Assembly: GCF_017676345.1 (NCBI RefSeq)
Contig: NZ_JAFFZM010000022.1
Span: 1-64,000 of the forward strand
From: Streptomyces smyrnaeus
GTDB lineage: Bacteria; Actinomycetota; Actinomycetes; Streptomycetales; Streptomycetaceae
DNA length: 64,000 bases
Direction of reading: 5' to 3'
How positions within the stretch are numbered: position 1 is the stretch's first letter; every line of letters starts with the position of its first letter. Under the pieces are notes generated by a model that saw only the letters and a program-made list of their open reading frames with translations, did not search any database and was not told the DNA's origin. Shown piece after piece: positions 48,931 to 57,095 of the stretch. A program made the position numbers and the translations under genes.

Positions 48931-49773
48931 GTGGACCGAGCACAGCTCGCGGACTTCCTGCGTACACGCCGGGAGGCTCTGCAACCGGAGGACGTGGGCC
49001 TGCCCCGCGGTCCGCGCCGTCGAACCACGGGGCTGCGGCGTGAGGAGGCGGCGGCCCTGAGCGGTATGTCCAGCGACTACTACAGCCGGCTGGAGCAGCA
49101 GCGCGGTCCGCAGCCGTCCGAACCGATGCTGGCGGCGATCGCCCGCGGGCTCCATCTGTCGCTCGCCGAGCGCGACCATCTGTTCCGTATCGCCGGGCAC
49201 AACCCGCCCCCACGGACCGGCTCGGACCACATCGCGCCCGGACTGATGCGCATCCTGGGGCGCCTCGACGACACTCCGGCGCAGGTCCTCAACGAGTTGG
49301 CCGAGACGCTGTGGCAGACACCGTTGGCCATGGCCCTGGTCGGTGACGAGTCCCGGTTCACGGGAGCGGACCGCAGTATGTACTACCGCTGGTTCGCCCG
49401 CCCGGCCACCCGGCTGAGATACGCGGAGGAGGACCATCCGCGCCACAGCAGGTTCTTCGCCGCTGAGCTGCGCGCCGCCTACTCCCGGCAGGGCAGGGGC
49501 AGCCGGGCCGAGGCACTGGTGGAACGGCTGCTGGAGACCAGCGAGGAGTTCGCCCAGTACTGGAGCGCGCACGAGGTCGGTGTGCCCAGGGTGGAACCCA
49601 AGCGGTTCCACCACCCCGAGCTGGGCGAGATCCAGGTGCACTGCCAGGTGCTCCTCGATCCGGACCAGGCCCAGGCGCTGCTGGTCTACACGGCCACGCC
49701 GGGTTCGGAGAGCGACGAGAAGCTCCGCCTGCTGCCCGCCGTCGGCGCCCGCTCCGCACAGGCCGAGATGTGA
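48931..49773 (+). CDS. XRE-family regulator with MmyB-like ligand domain
   Basis: A 280-residue regulator. The N-terminal HTH (ADFLRTRREALQPEDVGLPRGPRRRTTGLRREEAAALSGMSSDYYSRLEQQRGPQPSEPMLAAIARGLHLSLAERDHLFRIAGH) is followed by the MmyB-like PAS-type domain (PAQVLNELAETLWQTPLAMALVGDES, RYWFARPATRLRYAEEDHPRHSRFFAAELRAAYSRQG, ELGEIQVHCQVLLDPDQAQALLVYTATPGS). Such proteins typically regulate an adjacent SDR or oxidoreductase gene. GTG 48931 follows GGGAAGAGGGAG. It lies 76 bp after the SDR gene. Confidence 0.93.
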   Translation: MDRAQLADFLRTRREALQPEDVGLPRGPRRRTTGLRREEAAALSGMSSDYYSRLEQQRGPQPSEPMLAAIARGLHLSLAERDHLFRIAGHNPPPRTGSDHIAPGLMRILGRLDDTPAQVLNELAETLWQTPLAMALVGDESRFTGADRSMYYRWFARPATRLRYAEEDHPRHSRFFAAELRAAYSRQGRGSRAEALVERLLETSEEFAQYWSAHEVGVPRVEPKRFHHPELGEIQVHCQVLLDPDQAQALLVYTATPGSESDEKLRLLPAVGARSAQAEM

Positions 49774-49842
49774 CGCCGACGCCCTTCCCTTCCCGCCCTC
49801 GGCTCCCTTGGATCTCGACTTCGATGAGATGAAGCGCGCGCC

Positions 49843-50223
49843 TCACAGGTACTGCGCCACGCCGTTGCCGAGTGACCAGTCGGCCGACTCGTTCTCGGTC
49901 ACTGTGATGAACATGTTCCGCGGCTCTGTCCCCGCGTACTGCTGGGCGAGTTCGGCGATCCGCCGGTACAGGGCCTGCTTCTGTGCGGGGGTGCGCCCCG
50001 AGCGCATGGTGATCACCACGTAGACGATGCCGTCGTCGCGGTGCACCCCGGGATAGGTGTCGTAGCGAAGCGTGCTGTTGGTGCCGTCGTGGCCGACGAG
50101 GACCTGGAAGCGGTCGTCGGGTGGGATGCCGATCGTTTCGACCAGCGCGTCGTGCACGGCCCGGCCGAGCGCGTCGAGTCGTTCCGCGTCGGCCCGCAGT
50201 GCGTCGATACGGACAAAGGGCAT
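49843..50223 (-). CDS. Tautomerase family protein
   Basis: A 126-residue tautomerase-fold protein. The start MPFVRIDAL exposes the catalytic N-terminal proline after methionine removal. The two beta-alpha-beta units are VRIDALRADAERLDALGRAVHDALVETIGIP and VYVVITMRSGRTPAQKQALYRRIAELAQQYAGTEPRNMFITVTENESADWSLGNG. It belongs to the longer, fused-subunit type (about 130 residues). The substrate is unknown. A strong dyad lies 51-76 bases upstream. Confidence 0.9.
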   Translation of the reverse strand: MPFVRIDALRADAERLDALGRAVHDALVETIGIPPDDRFQVLVGHDGTNSTLRYDTYPGVHRDDGIVYVVITMRSGRTPAQKQALYRRIAELAQQYAGTEPRNMFITVTENESADWSLGNGVAQYL

Positions 50224-50273
50224 GGCAGTGGCTCTCCTTCGGTGTGGCGGGCGAGCGCCCGCGGGTGTCGACG

Positions 50274-50299
50274 TACTGTACATACTAGTAGGTACAGTA
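50274..50299. promoter_or_regulatory. 26-bp dyad upstream of tautomerase gene
   Basis: TACTGTAC (50274-50281) and GTACAGTA (50292-50299) are perfect 8-bp inverted arms around an AT-rich 10-base centre that itself contains TACTAGTA. It should be the operator over the tautomerase promoter, for example of a TetR- or MarR-type regulator not obviously encoded next to it. Confidence 0.65.
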
Positions 50300-50393
50300 A
50301 TGGCCAGAGGGCTGCGGGATGTCGTCCCGCAGCCCCCTCCGTGCCGTGTCGTGCCGCCCGCCGTGCCGCGCCACGGCACGGCGGGCACTCGGA

Positions 50394-51239
50394 TCACGGG
50401 CGTACGGCGGTGACCAGCCAGGCGGAGCTGCGCAGCCGCACCACGCCCTCGGTGTCCTCGTGGCTGCGCAGGAGTTCGACCAGTGCATGGCGGGCCCGCG
50501 CGCCGGCCTCCGCGTCCACCTGGCCGAGCAGGTGCCGGCCGGGGCCGGAGTCGAGCAGGAAGTCGGCCGCGTCCTGGGCGCCCTGTCCCCATCTTCCGGC
50601 TGCTTCCGTGTGCTCGACGGCGATGTCGGCGAACCCGGCCGGGGTCAGCACCTCGCGGACCCGCGCGGGGTCGGCGAGGGAGAACATGCCCGGCCCGCCC
50701 GTCGCGCCGAATTCACCGATGGGCAGGTGGTCGCGGAGTTCGGCGAGTGCCTGGAGCCACTCGTTCTGCTCGGCGTCCGCTGCGCAGATGAACGCGAGTC
50801 GGCCGCCGGGGCGCAGTCCGCGGCCGATGTTGGTGAAGGCGGCGACAGGGTCTGCGAAGAACATCACGCCGTAACGGCTGATCGCGACATCGAAGCCGCG
50901 TCCGGCCAAGGGGTGGACCTGGGCGTCGCCCTGCTCGAACGTCACGTTGTCGAGCCGTTCCGCCCGTGCGGAGGCCTCCGCACGCTCCAGCATGGGTCCG
51001 GAGAGATCGACGCCGGTGGCGTGCCCGTCGGTGGCCCGGCGGGCGGCGAGCCGGGTGGTCGCGCCCGCGCCGCAGCCGATGTCCAGGACCGAGTCGCCGG
51101 GTGTGAGGGCCGCGGCGTCCAGCAGTGGCTGGTCGAACCCCTCGTTGACGGCGTCCCAGCGCTCCTGGTTGCGGGCCCAGTGCCGCCCCTCGTAACCGTT
51201 CCACGCCTGTGCCTGCTCGCTGTTGACGATCTGCTGCAT
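50394..51239 (-). CDS. Class I SAM-dependent methyltransferase
   Basis: A 281-residue methyltransferase starting MQQIVNSEQAQAWNGYEGRHWARNQERWDAVNEGF, with motif I VLDIGCGAGATTRLAARRA, ribose-binding GVDLSGPML, VTFEQGDAQVHPLAGRGFDVAISRYGVMFFADPVAAFTNIGRGLRPGGRLAFICAADAEQNEW. It matches methyltransferase-11/25 enzymes of about 280 residues found next to TetR repressors. Divergent from the TetR at 51358, with two palindromic operators between, so it is very likely its target. Confidence 0.9.
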   Translation of the reverse strand: MQQIVNSEQAQAWNGYEGRHWARNQERWDAVNEGFDQPLLDAAALTPGDSVLDIGCGAGATTRLAARRATDGHATGVDLSGPMLERAEASARAERLDNVTFEQGDAQVHPLAGRGFDVAISRYGVMFFADPVAAFTNIGRGLRPGGRLAFICAADAEQNEWLQALAELRDHLPIGEFGATGGPGMFSLADPARVREVLTPAGFADIAVEHTEAAGRWGQGAQDAADFLLDSGPGRHLLGQVDAEAGARARHALVELLRSHEDTEGVVRLRSSAWLVTAVRP

Positions 51240-51265
51240 GGCCAACCTCGACCTCCGGGAAGCTT

Positions 51266-51319
51266 AGTATGGGCGTGTGCCCAAAGTGTGGGAGCACAGT
51301 ATGGGCGCGCGCCCATACT
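51266..51319. promoter_or_regulatory. Paired 22-bp palindromic operators
   Basis: Site B at 51298-51319 is a perfect palindrome with 11-base arms AGTATGGGCGC. Site A at 51266-51287 repeats it with the right arm changed at three positions. Start to start the spacing is 32 bp, three helical turns, so two dimers can bind one face. They occupy the 118 bp between the divergent methyltransferase and TetR genes. Confidence 0.85.
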
Positions 51320-51357
51320 GTCCATCCGTCACTGCTCATCCTTCCGAAAGGTCCCTC

Positions 51358-51957
51358 ATGTCCCCTCGTGGCGTGGCCGTCCCCGACATCCGCGAACGCC
51401 TCTTCGCCGCCGCCGAACGCGTCGTCGCCCGTGGTGGCCCGGGTGCGTTGACGAGCAGGGCCGTCACCGACGAGGCGGGCTGTTCCAAAGGGATGCTGCA
51501 CGCCCACTTCGGAGGCGGCCTGGACGAGTTCGTCGCCGAACTGGTCCTCGACCGCTTCTCGCGTACTGCCGCGCTCGCCGCCGAACTGCCGCAACGGGCA
51601 GGCCAGGAGACGGTCACCGCGAACCTCGCCGCCGTGGGCACCGCGCTTCTCACCTCGGCGGGCCCGGCCATGGCGGGCCTCGCCGTCACCCGTCCCGGCG
51701 CTGCCGCCCGCTTCCGGGACGCGATGGCCGCCGGAGCCCCCGGCTTCGCATCGGTCCAGGAGGCCGTCGCCGCCTATCTGACCGGCGAACAGCGTCTGGG
51801 TCGGGTGGCCGCCGAAGCGGACCCCGAGGCTCTCGCGCTCGCTCTGGTCGGCACCGCCCACCACCTTCTGATGACCAGCTGGCCAGGAGCTCCGGACCCC
51901 GCCGCGCAGCTCCACCGGGTGATCGCCGCCCTCGCCGCCTCCGGCGCTGCGCGCTGA
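51358..51957 (+). CDS. TetR family transcriptional regulator
   Basis: A 199-residue TetR protein. HTH: IRERLFAAAERVVARGGPGALTSRAVTDEAGCSKGMLHAHFGGGLDEFVAELVLDRF (residues 11-67). The ligand domain is Ala-rich (LAAVGTALLTSAGPAMAGLAV, EAVAAYLTGEQRLGRVAAEADPEALALALVGTAHHLLM). It almost certainly binds the two palindromes at 51266-51319 and represses itself and the divergent methyltransferase gene. Confidence 0.93.
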   Translation: MSPRGVAVPDIRERLFAAAERVVARGGPGALTSRAVTDEAGCSKGMLHAHFGGGLDEFVAELVLDRFSRTAALAAELPQRAGQETVTANLAAVGTALLTSAGPAMAGLAVTRPGAAARFRDAMAAGAPGFASVQEAVAAYLTGEQRLGRVAAEADPEALALALVGTAHHLLMTSWPGAPDPAAQLHRVIAALAASGAAR

Positions 51958-51961
51958 CCCA

Positions 51962-52023
51962 TCCCGCGCATCCGTGATCATCCCGCGCGTCCGTGATCAA
52001 CTGCCCGGTCTTTGCGGGCAGTT
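51962..52023 (+). terminator. Tandem 19-bp repeat and hairpin after tetR
   Basis: Two copies of a 19-bp unit (TCCCGCGCxTCCGTGATCA, one mismatch) lie at 51962-51980 and 51981-51999. They run into a perfect 8-bp stem, AACTGCCC (51999-52006) and GGGCAGTT (52016-52023), with a 9-base loop: a likely terminator closing the TetR unit before the biosynthetic operon begins. Confidence 0.6.
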
Positions 52024-52190
52024 GTCCGATCACCAGGATCACCCTGCCTCACTCGAACCCCTGTTGCCCGGCACGTGAGTTCCGTACTCTGGCCGAGGCA
52101 CCAGTCACGTTCGAACCGACCGTCTCCCTTCTGACGCCGCATCAGGCGCGGGCGTGCCGAGGCGGGTCGTTGGACAGACAGGGGGAAGGT

Positions 52191-53231
52191 GTGAGCACAG
52201 GGCAGCATGCCGGAAAGACTCCGTTAGCGGGACAGCCCCCGCTGACCGACCAGGAACTGGCAAGCGCACTCAAGGCCGATCTGGCCGTCGTCGAAGACCT
52301 CATCCGCGACTCCATCCACTCCGATGCGCCGCTGCTGCGCGAGGCGTCCCGCCACCTCATCGACGCGGGTGGCAAGCGGTACCGCCCGATGCTGACACTG
52401 CTCGCCGCCCGGTTCGGCAATCCGGACGACCCGGATGTGCTGCGTGCGGCGGCCGCATGCGAACTCGTGCACGCCGCGGCGCTGTGCCACGACGACGTCC
52501 TGGACGGCGCTTCGCTCAGACGCGGACGCACGAGCGTCAACGCGCGCTGGAGCGACGCCGTCGCCATCCTCACCGGGGACTTCCTGTTCGCGCAGGCGTT
52601 CCTGCTGCTGGCCACCGTGCCGCAGCAGGAGGCGCGGCTGGAGGTCAACACCTTCGTGCGGCTGGTGACCGGGCAGATCCGGGAGATGACGGGACCCGCC
52701 GACGGCGAGGACCCGACCGACTACTACGTCACCATGGTCTCCGACAAGACCGCCTCGCTGCTCCGGGCCTGTGTACGCCTCGGGGCGCTCACCTCGGGCG
52801 CGGGCGAGACGGTGGTGCGGGCGCTGGAGGAGTACGGGGACGCCTTCGGAGTCGCCTTCCAGATCTCGGACGACCTGCTGGACCTCTTCGGCCAGGAGGA
52901 GCGGTCCGGCAAACGCCAGGGCACCGACCTCCTCAAGGGCGCGCCGACACTGCCGCTGCTGTACGCGCTCAGCGGGACCGGCCAGGACAGCGAGCGGCTG
53001 CGCGAAATCCTCGGCCCCGTTCCGGGAACCGGGCGTCGTACCACGCTGACCGCCGAGGAGCGCGCCGAGGCGACCGAGTTGCTCCGCCGCCATCCGGCCG
53101 TCGAGCGGACCCGGGAACGGCTCGACGCCTACATCGCGCGTGCTCGCGCCGCGCTGGCACCGCTGTCCGAAGGGCCGGCCAAGGACACCCTCGAAGCACT
53201 GTGCGCGGGCGTCGCCCACCGGGCCGGCTGA
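52191..53231 (+). CDS. Trans-polyprenyl diphosphate synthase
   Basis: A 346-residue E-type isoprenyl diphosphate synthase, first gene of the biosynthetic operon. The first Asp-rich motif is DDVLD (101-105), preceded by AAALCH, and the second is DDLLD (227-231); GGKRYRPML binds isopentenyl diphosphate. Small residues (Ala) at the fourth and fifth positions before the first motif, where short-chain enzymes have bulky aromatic residues, point to a long-chain product, which is inference from known chain-length rules. GTG 52191 has GGGGGAAG just upstream. It presumably feeds the UbiA enzyme encoded next. Confidence 0.9.
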   Translation: MSTGQHAGKTPLAGQPPLTDQELASALKADLAVVEDLIRDSIHSDAPLLREASRHLIDAGGKRYRPMLTLLAARFGNPDDPDVLRAAAACELVHAAALCHDDVLDGASLRRGRTSVNARWSDAVAILTGDFLFAQAFLLLATVPQQEARLEVNTFVRLVTGQIREMTGPADGEDPTDYYVTMVSDKTASLLRACVRLGALTSGAGETVVRALEEYGDAFGVAFQISDDLLDLFGQEERSGKRQGTDLLKGAPTLPLLYALSGTGQDSERLREILGPVPGTGRRTTLTAEERAEATELLRRHPAVERTRERLDAYIARARAALAPLSEGPAKDTLEALCAGVAHRAG

Positions 53232-53281
53232 GCACCGGCAGACACTCGCAGCAGCAGTCCACACCATGGGGTTGCGATCTC

Positions 53282-54358
53282 TTGACCAGAACAGGCGCGA
53301 TCCTGCGCGCCACAAGCGTCCGCTTCACAGCGCTGTACTTCCTGCCCTACTACACGGCCCTCGTCGCCGAGGGCCGTGCACGCTGGCAGTGGGTGGCCCT
53401 GGGAGCCGTCTACTGGTGCGCGCACGGCCTCGGCACCGAGTCCCTCAACAGGCTCGCCGACCGCACCGAGGACGAGATCAACCGCCCCGAACGCACCGCC
53501 CTGTGCCACCGGGCGGGCTTTCCGCTGCTACGGCGCGCGGCACTCGTCGGCTGGGGCACCGTGCTGGTGCTGGACGTCGTGCTGCTGATCGCGCACCCGG
53601 ACTGGTGGCTGGCGCTGTTCCTCTTCCTCGCCGGCTTCAGCGGCGTCAACTACTCCTACGGGCTGCGCCTGTCCCGCAACCGGTGGCTCGCCCCTCTGCT
53701 GCTGACCTTCCACTTCGGCGGCACGTTCGTGATCGGCACCGTGCTGGCGCAGGACCACTGGGACGCGCAGGTGCTGCGCGACTTCGCCGGGTACGGGCTG
53801 CCCTTCTTCGCCGTCGGCATGGTGACCCTGCTCGCGCTGGGCGGCGCCAAGGACCTCACCGACCTGGCGGGTGACGCCAGCATCGGCTACCACAGCGCGT
53901 GGATCGACCTGCTGCGGCGGCACGGCGCCCGGCTGGCGGCCGCCATGGTCGGCTCCACCTACTTCCTGGTCGCCCTCTTCGTGCTGACCGGTGCCTTCCC
54001 GCCGCGCTTTTGGCTGTGGCTGCTGCTGATCCCGGTGGCCGCGGCGCTGGGCCGCTGCCTGTGGCGGGCCGCGACACCGGGGGAGCGGCACGCGACGAGG
54101 GAGTTCTTCTACCAGTACTGGGTGCTGTCCCTGGCGGTCGCCGCGCTCTTGTACGCGCCCCGCTGGGAGCTCCTCCCCGGACTCGTGGGCGGCCTCGCCT
54201 TCTGGGCCGTCACCACCCAGCGCCTCCACTGGTCCGGCGGAGTCCGCCGGGAGACCGTACGCACCGCGGTCGCCCTGGTACGCGGCGGCCACCCGCGGCG
54301 GGGAGGGCCGCCCGCCGGCGCCGAGTACGCACAGGAACGAGAGGAGAGGACCGGATGA
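53282..54358 (+). CDS. UbiA family prenyltransferase
   Basis: A membrane prenyltransferase of about 358 residues with eight to nine helices. Both Mg-diphosphate motifs are intact: NRLADRTED (N-x3-D-x3-D, about 56-64) and KDLTDLAGD (about 190-198). It would join a polyprenyl chain to an aromatic or other nucleophilic acceptor in the membrane. UbiA-type terpene cyclases share this fold, so cyclisation is an alternative. The start is uncertain; TTG 53282 is the most upstream usable codon in frame with conserved sequence directly after it. The last codons overlap the ACP gene by 4 bp. Confidence 0.85.
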   Translation: MTRTGAILRATSVRFTALYFLPYYTALVAEGRARWQWVALGAVYWCAHGLGTESLNRLADRTEDEINRPERTALCHRAGFPLLRRAALVGWGTVLVLDVVLLIAHPDWWLALFLFLAGFSGVNYSYGLRLSRNRWLAPLLLTFHFGGTFVIGTVLAQDHWDAQVLRDFAGYGLPFFAVGMVTLLALGGAKDLTDLAGDASIGYHSAWIDLLRRHGARLAAAMVGSTYFLVALFVLTGAFPPRFWLWLLLIPVAAALGRCLWRAATPGERHATREFFYQYWVLSLAVAALLYAPRWELLPGLVGGLAFWAVTTQRLHWSGGVRRETVRTAVALVRGGHPRRGGPPAGAEYAQEREERTG

Positions 54359-54609
54359 CGACCCCCAGGACGGAGCAGGAGATACGCGCGGTCGTACGGG
54401 AGACCGCGCTGCGCATCTTCGAACTCGAACCCGAGGAACTGGCCGACGAGACCGACTTCGAGACGGCCGGCGGCGACTCGCTGCTGCGCCTGGAGCTGGT
54501 CGCCGCCCTCCGCGACCGGCTCGGTGTGGAGTACTCCGTCGCCGACGAGACGGAGATGACCTCCGTGAAGGCGGCGGTGGAAGTCACCCGGCGCGCACTG
54601 GGGGTGTGA
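54355..54609 (+). CDS. Acyl carrier protein
   Basis: An 84-residue ACP with the phosphopantetheine serine in AGGDSLLRLELVAAL (residue about 42). Four helices are readable: EQEIRAVVRETALRIFEL, the helix after the DSL motif, the short third, and SVKAAVEVTRRAL. The GGDSLL loop resembles carrier proteins of aryl-polyene or non-ribosomal type more than the DSLD of classic type II PKS ACPs. It is coupled to the UbiA gene by a 4-bp overlap and directly abuts the ketosynthase start. Confidence 0.9.
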   Translation: MTTPRTEQEIRAVVRETALRIFELEPEELADETDFETAGGDSLLRLELVAALRDRLGVEYSVADETEMTSVKAAVEVTRRALGV

Positions 54610-55959
54610 ATGCGGCAGGGCCTCGCCCGTCGGGTCGTCGTCACCGGCGTCGGAGTCGTCTCCGCGCTCGGTGTCGGCGCCGAGGAGTTCTGGGCCGCCG
54701 CCCGCCGGGGACACGTGGGCACCGGAGACGTCACCCTCTTCGACACCGGCGACTGCCTCACCCACCGGGGCGGTGAGATCCGTGACTGGACCCCGCCCTG
54801 GCCCGACGAGGCGTACGGGCACGGCCCGCTGACCCGTAGCGAGTCCTTCGTACTGGCGGCCACCCGGATGGCGCTGGCCGACGGCGGACTCGCGGACGGG
54901 CACGGCCGGCTCACCGGACCGTACGACGACACCCGGGTGGGCGCCTCGTTCGGCATCGTCGTGGGCAACAGGCCGGGGATCGAGGCCCCGTTGCGGGCGG
55001 CGCACCTCTCGGAGCAGGACGCGGGCACGCCACCGGGCCCCGCGTCGCACACCGCCCCGTCCCAGCCGTGGCACCGCCGCACGCCCCCCGCGCACAACCC
55101 CTTCCGGATCAGCGCGCTGCCCGCTGCCGCCTTCGGACTGTACGGGCCGAACCTGCTGCTGCCCACCGCCTGCGCCGCCGGCAACGGGGCCGTCGCACAC
55201 GCCGCCGACGCCGTCGCGGCGGGCCGCGCCGACGCGATGCTCGCGGGCGGCACCGACGAGCTGTCCGAGGCGATGTTCCTGATGTTCACCAGCTTCCGCG
55301 CACTCTCCCCGGACGTCGTACGACCCTTCGACACGCACCGCGCCGGACTGCTGCTCGGCGAGGGCTCGGCCGTGCTGCTGCTGGAGGCCGAGGACAGCGC
55401 CCGCGCCCGGGGCGCCCCCGTCCTCGCCGTCGTCGCCGGGCACGGCAACTACTCCGACGCCCACCACATGACCGCCCCGCACCCCGAGGGGCAGGGCGCC
55501 ACCCGCTCGATGCGGGCCGCACTCCGCACGGCGGGGCTCGCCCCCGACGACATCGACTGCGTCAGCGCGCACGGCACCGGCACCCCCGCCAACGACGCCG
55601 TCGAAGCCAGGGCCCTCGCCGAGGTCTTCGGGGACGGTCACCGGCACGCCCCGCTGCCGGTGACCGCCCTCAAATCGCTGCTCGGCCACGCACAGGGCGC
55701 GGCAGGGGCCCTCGCCGCCGCCGCGTGCGTGCTGGCCCTGCGGGACGGTGTCGTCCCGCCCACCGCCAACGTGGAAGCGCCCGATCCGGACTGCCTCACC
55801 GACGACTTCGCGCTCGTGCGCGACCGGGCCCGGCGGTTGCCGCTGCGCGCGGTGATGAACAACGCGTTCGGCTTCGGCGGCAACAACTGCTGCGTGGTCT
55901 TCACCCGGCCCGACACCGAGCCGGCGCGGCGCGGACCAGGAACGGGGGAGCGGGCATGA
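54610..55959 (+). CDS. Beta-ketoacyl-ACP synthase (FabF/KS-alpha type)
   Basis: A 449-residue condensing enzyme with the complete triad: Cys188 in PTACAAGNG, His321 in SAHGTGTPAND, His360 in KSLLGHAQGAAG, and the gatekeeper-side NNAFGFGGNN near the end. It should extend an ACP-bound acyl or aryl starter with malonyl-ACP by decarboxylative Claisen condensation. An insertion around residues 135-165 (PPGPASHTAPSQPWHRRTPP) is unusual. The next gene is a KS-like partner, so they likely form a heterodimer as in type II PKS. ATG 54610 begins immediately after the ACP stop. Confidence 0.92.
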   Translation: MRQGLARRVVVTGVGVVSALGVGAEEFWAAARRGHVGTGDVTLFDTGDCLTHRGGEIRDWTPPWPDEAYGHGPLTRSESFVLAATRMALADGGLADGHGRLTGPYDDTRVGASFGIVVGNRPGIEAPLRAAHLSEQDAGTPPGPASHTAPSQPWHRRTPPAHNPFRISALPAAAFGLYGPNLLLPTACAAGNGAVAHAADAVAAGRADAMLAGGTDELSEAMFLMFTSFRALSPDVVRPFDTHRAGLLLGEGSAVLLLEAEDSARARGAPVLAVVAGHGNYSDAHHMTAPHPEGQGATRSMRAALRTAGLAPDDIDCVSAHGTGTPANDAVEARALAEVFGDGHRHAPLPVTALKSLLGHAQGAAGALAAAACVLALRDGVVPPTANVEAPDPDCLTDDFALVRDRARRLPLRAVMNNAFGFGGNNCCVVFTRPDTEPARRGPGTGERA

Positions 55960-57095
55960 GGGAGGTGGTGGTCACCGGCGTCGGCGCGCTCACCTCGGCG
56001 GGGGTGGGGCACGAGGCACTGCGGCAGCGCGCCGTCGGCGGCGCCCCGGCACGCAACGAGGTGGAACGCACCCTGCCCGCGCCCCCGGGGCAGCCTGCGA
56101 CGCCACCGGTGCGGGTGGCCGCGCTCCCGCCCTACGACCCGGCCGAGCACCTGGGCAAGAAGGGCATCCGGACGCTGAGCGCGGAGAGCAAGGCGTTCGG
56201 CGTCGCCGCCGTGCACGCCTGCCGGCACGCCGGGCTGCCCGCCTCCTGGGAACAGGACCCGTCCGTGGGCATCGCGGCCGGCACCACGAGCGGCGGTCTG
56301 GAGGACTACGCGGCGCTGTTCGCCGCCCGGCTCGCACGCGGTGTCCGCGGCGTCAACCCCGCGCAGGGCCCGCAGACCGGGCTGAACGCACCCGCCTCCG
56401 CCGTCTCCATCCTCACCGGGGCCGCCGGGCCGAACCTCACCGTCTCCACCGGGCGCGCCGCGTCCCTCGACGCGCTCGCCGCGGCGGCCCGCGCCATCGA
56501 CTCCGGCGCTGCCACCACCATGCTCGCGGGCGGGGTCCAACTCCTCGGCTACGCCGAACTGACCGCACGCCGCCGCGCGGCGCCGGGCCCCGGACCCGGC
56601 CCGGAACCCGGCTGCGGCTTCGAGACCGTCGCGGGCGAGGCGGCCGTGGTCCTCGTCCTGGAGGAAGCGGCGGCGGCCCGGGCGCGGGGCGCCCGACCGC
56701 TGGCCCGCCTGCTGGGCGCGGGCTCGGCCTTCGGCCCGCCCGTCACCCGCCCCGGGCAGCGGGCCGCCCACGCCGCGCTGGGCGAGGCGGGGCTGGCCCG
56801 CACCACACCCACCGCGCCCACGGCACCCACCGTCCCCGCCTACCCCGTGCCCGCCGTCGACGCCGCCTTCGGCGACTGCGCCGGGGCCACCGGCGCCGTA
56901 CAAGCGGCGCTGACCGTGCTCGGTCTGCACCACCGGACGCTGCCCGACGACACCGCGCTGGTGCTCACCACGGACTCCGCGGAGCACGCGGAGCACGCCG
57001 GACCCGGCAGCTGCGCCACAGCGCTCGTCCTGGGCACGTCCACCTCCGGCACACCCTCCACCGGCCCGTCCCACCAGGGAGGTCACTCCGCATGA
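55956..57095 (+). CDS. Ketosynthase-like partner lacking the catalytic triad (chain-length-factor-like)
   Basis: A 379-residue protein of thiolase fold (REVVVTGVGALTSAGVG, AGTTSGGLEDYAALF, MLAGGVQLLGYAEL, AGEAAVVLVLEEA). The active cysteine position reads VSTGRAASLDAL (Arg at about 167 for Cys), no HGTGT motif is found, and the second His motif reads FGDCAGATGAV with Asp for His. It cannot condense by itself and also lacks the Gln typical of classic chain-length factors. It probably pairs with the upstream ketosynthase and shapes the pocket. Pro/Thr-rich segments occur near residues 208 and 285. It overlaps both neighbours by 4 bp. Confidence 0.85.
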   Translation: MREVVVTGVGALTSAGVGHEALRQRAVGGAPARNEVERTLPAPPGQPATPPVRVAALPPYDPAEHLGKKGIRTLSAESKAFGVAAVHACRHAGLPASWEQDPSVGIAAGTTSGGLEDYAALFAARLARGVRGVNPAQGPQTGLNAPASAVSILTGAAGPNLTVSTGRAASLDALAAAARAIDSGAATTMLAGGVQLLGYAELTARRRAAPGPGPGPEPGCGFETVAGEAAVVLVLEEAAAARARGARPLARLLGAGSAFGPPVTRPGQRAAHAALGEAGLARTTPTAPTAPTVPAYPVPAVDAAFGDCAGATGAVQAALTVLGLHHRTLPDDTALVLTTDSAEHAEHAGPGSCATALVLGTSTSGTPSTGPSHQGGHSA

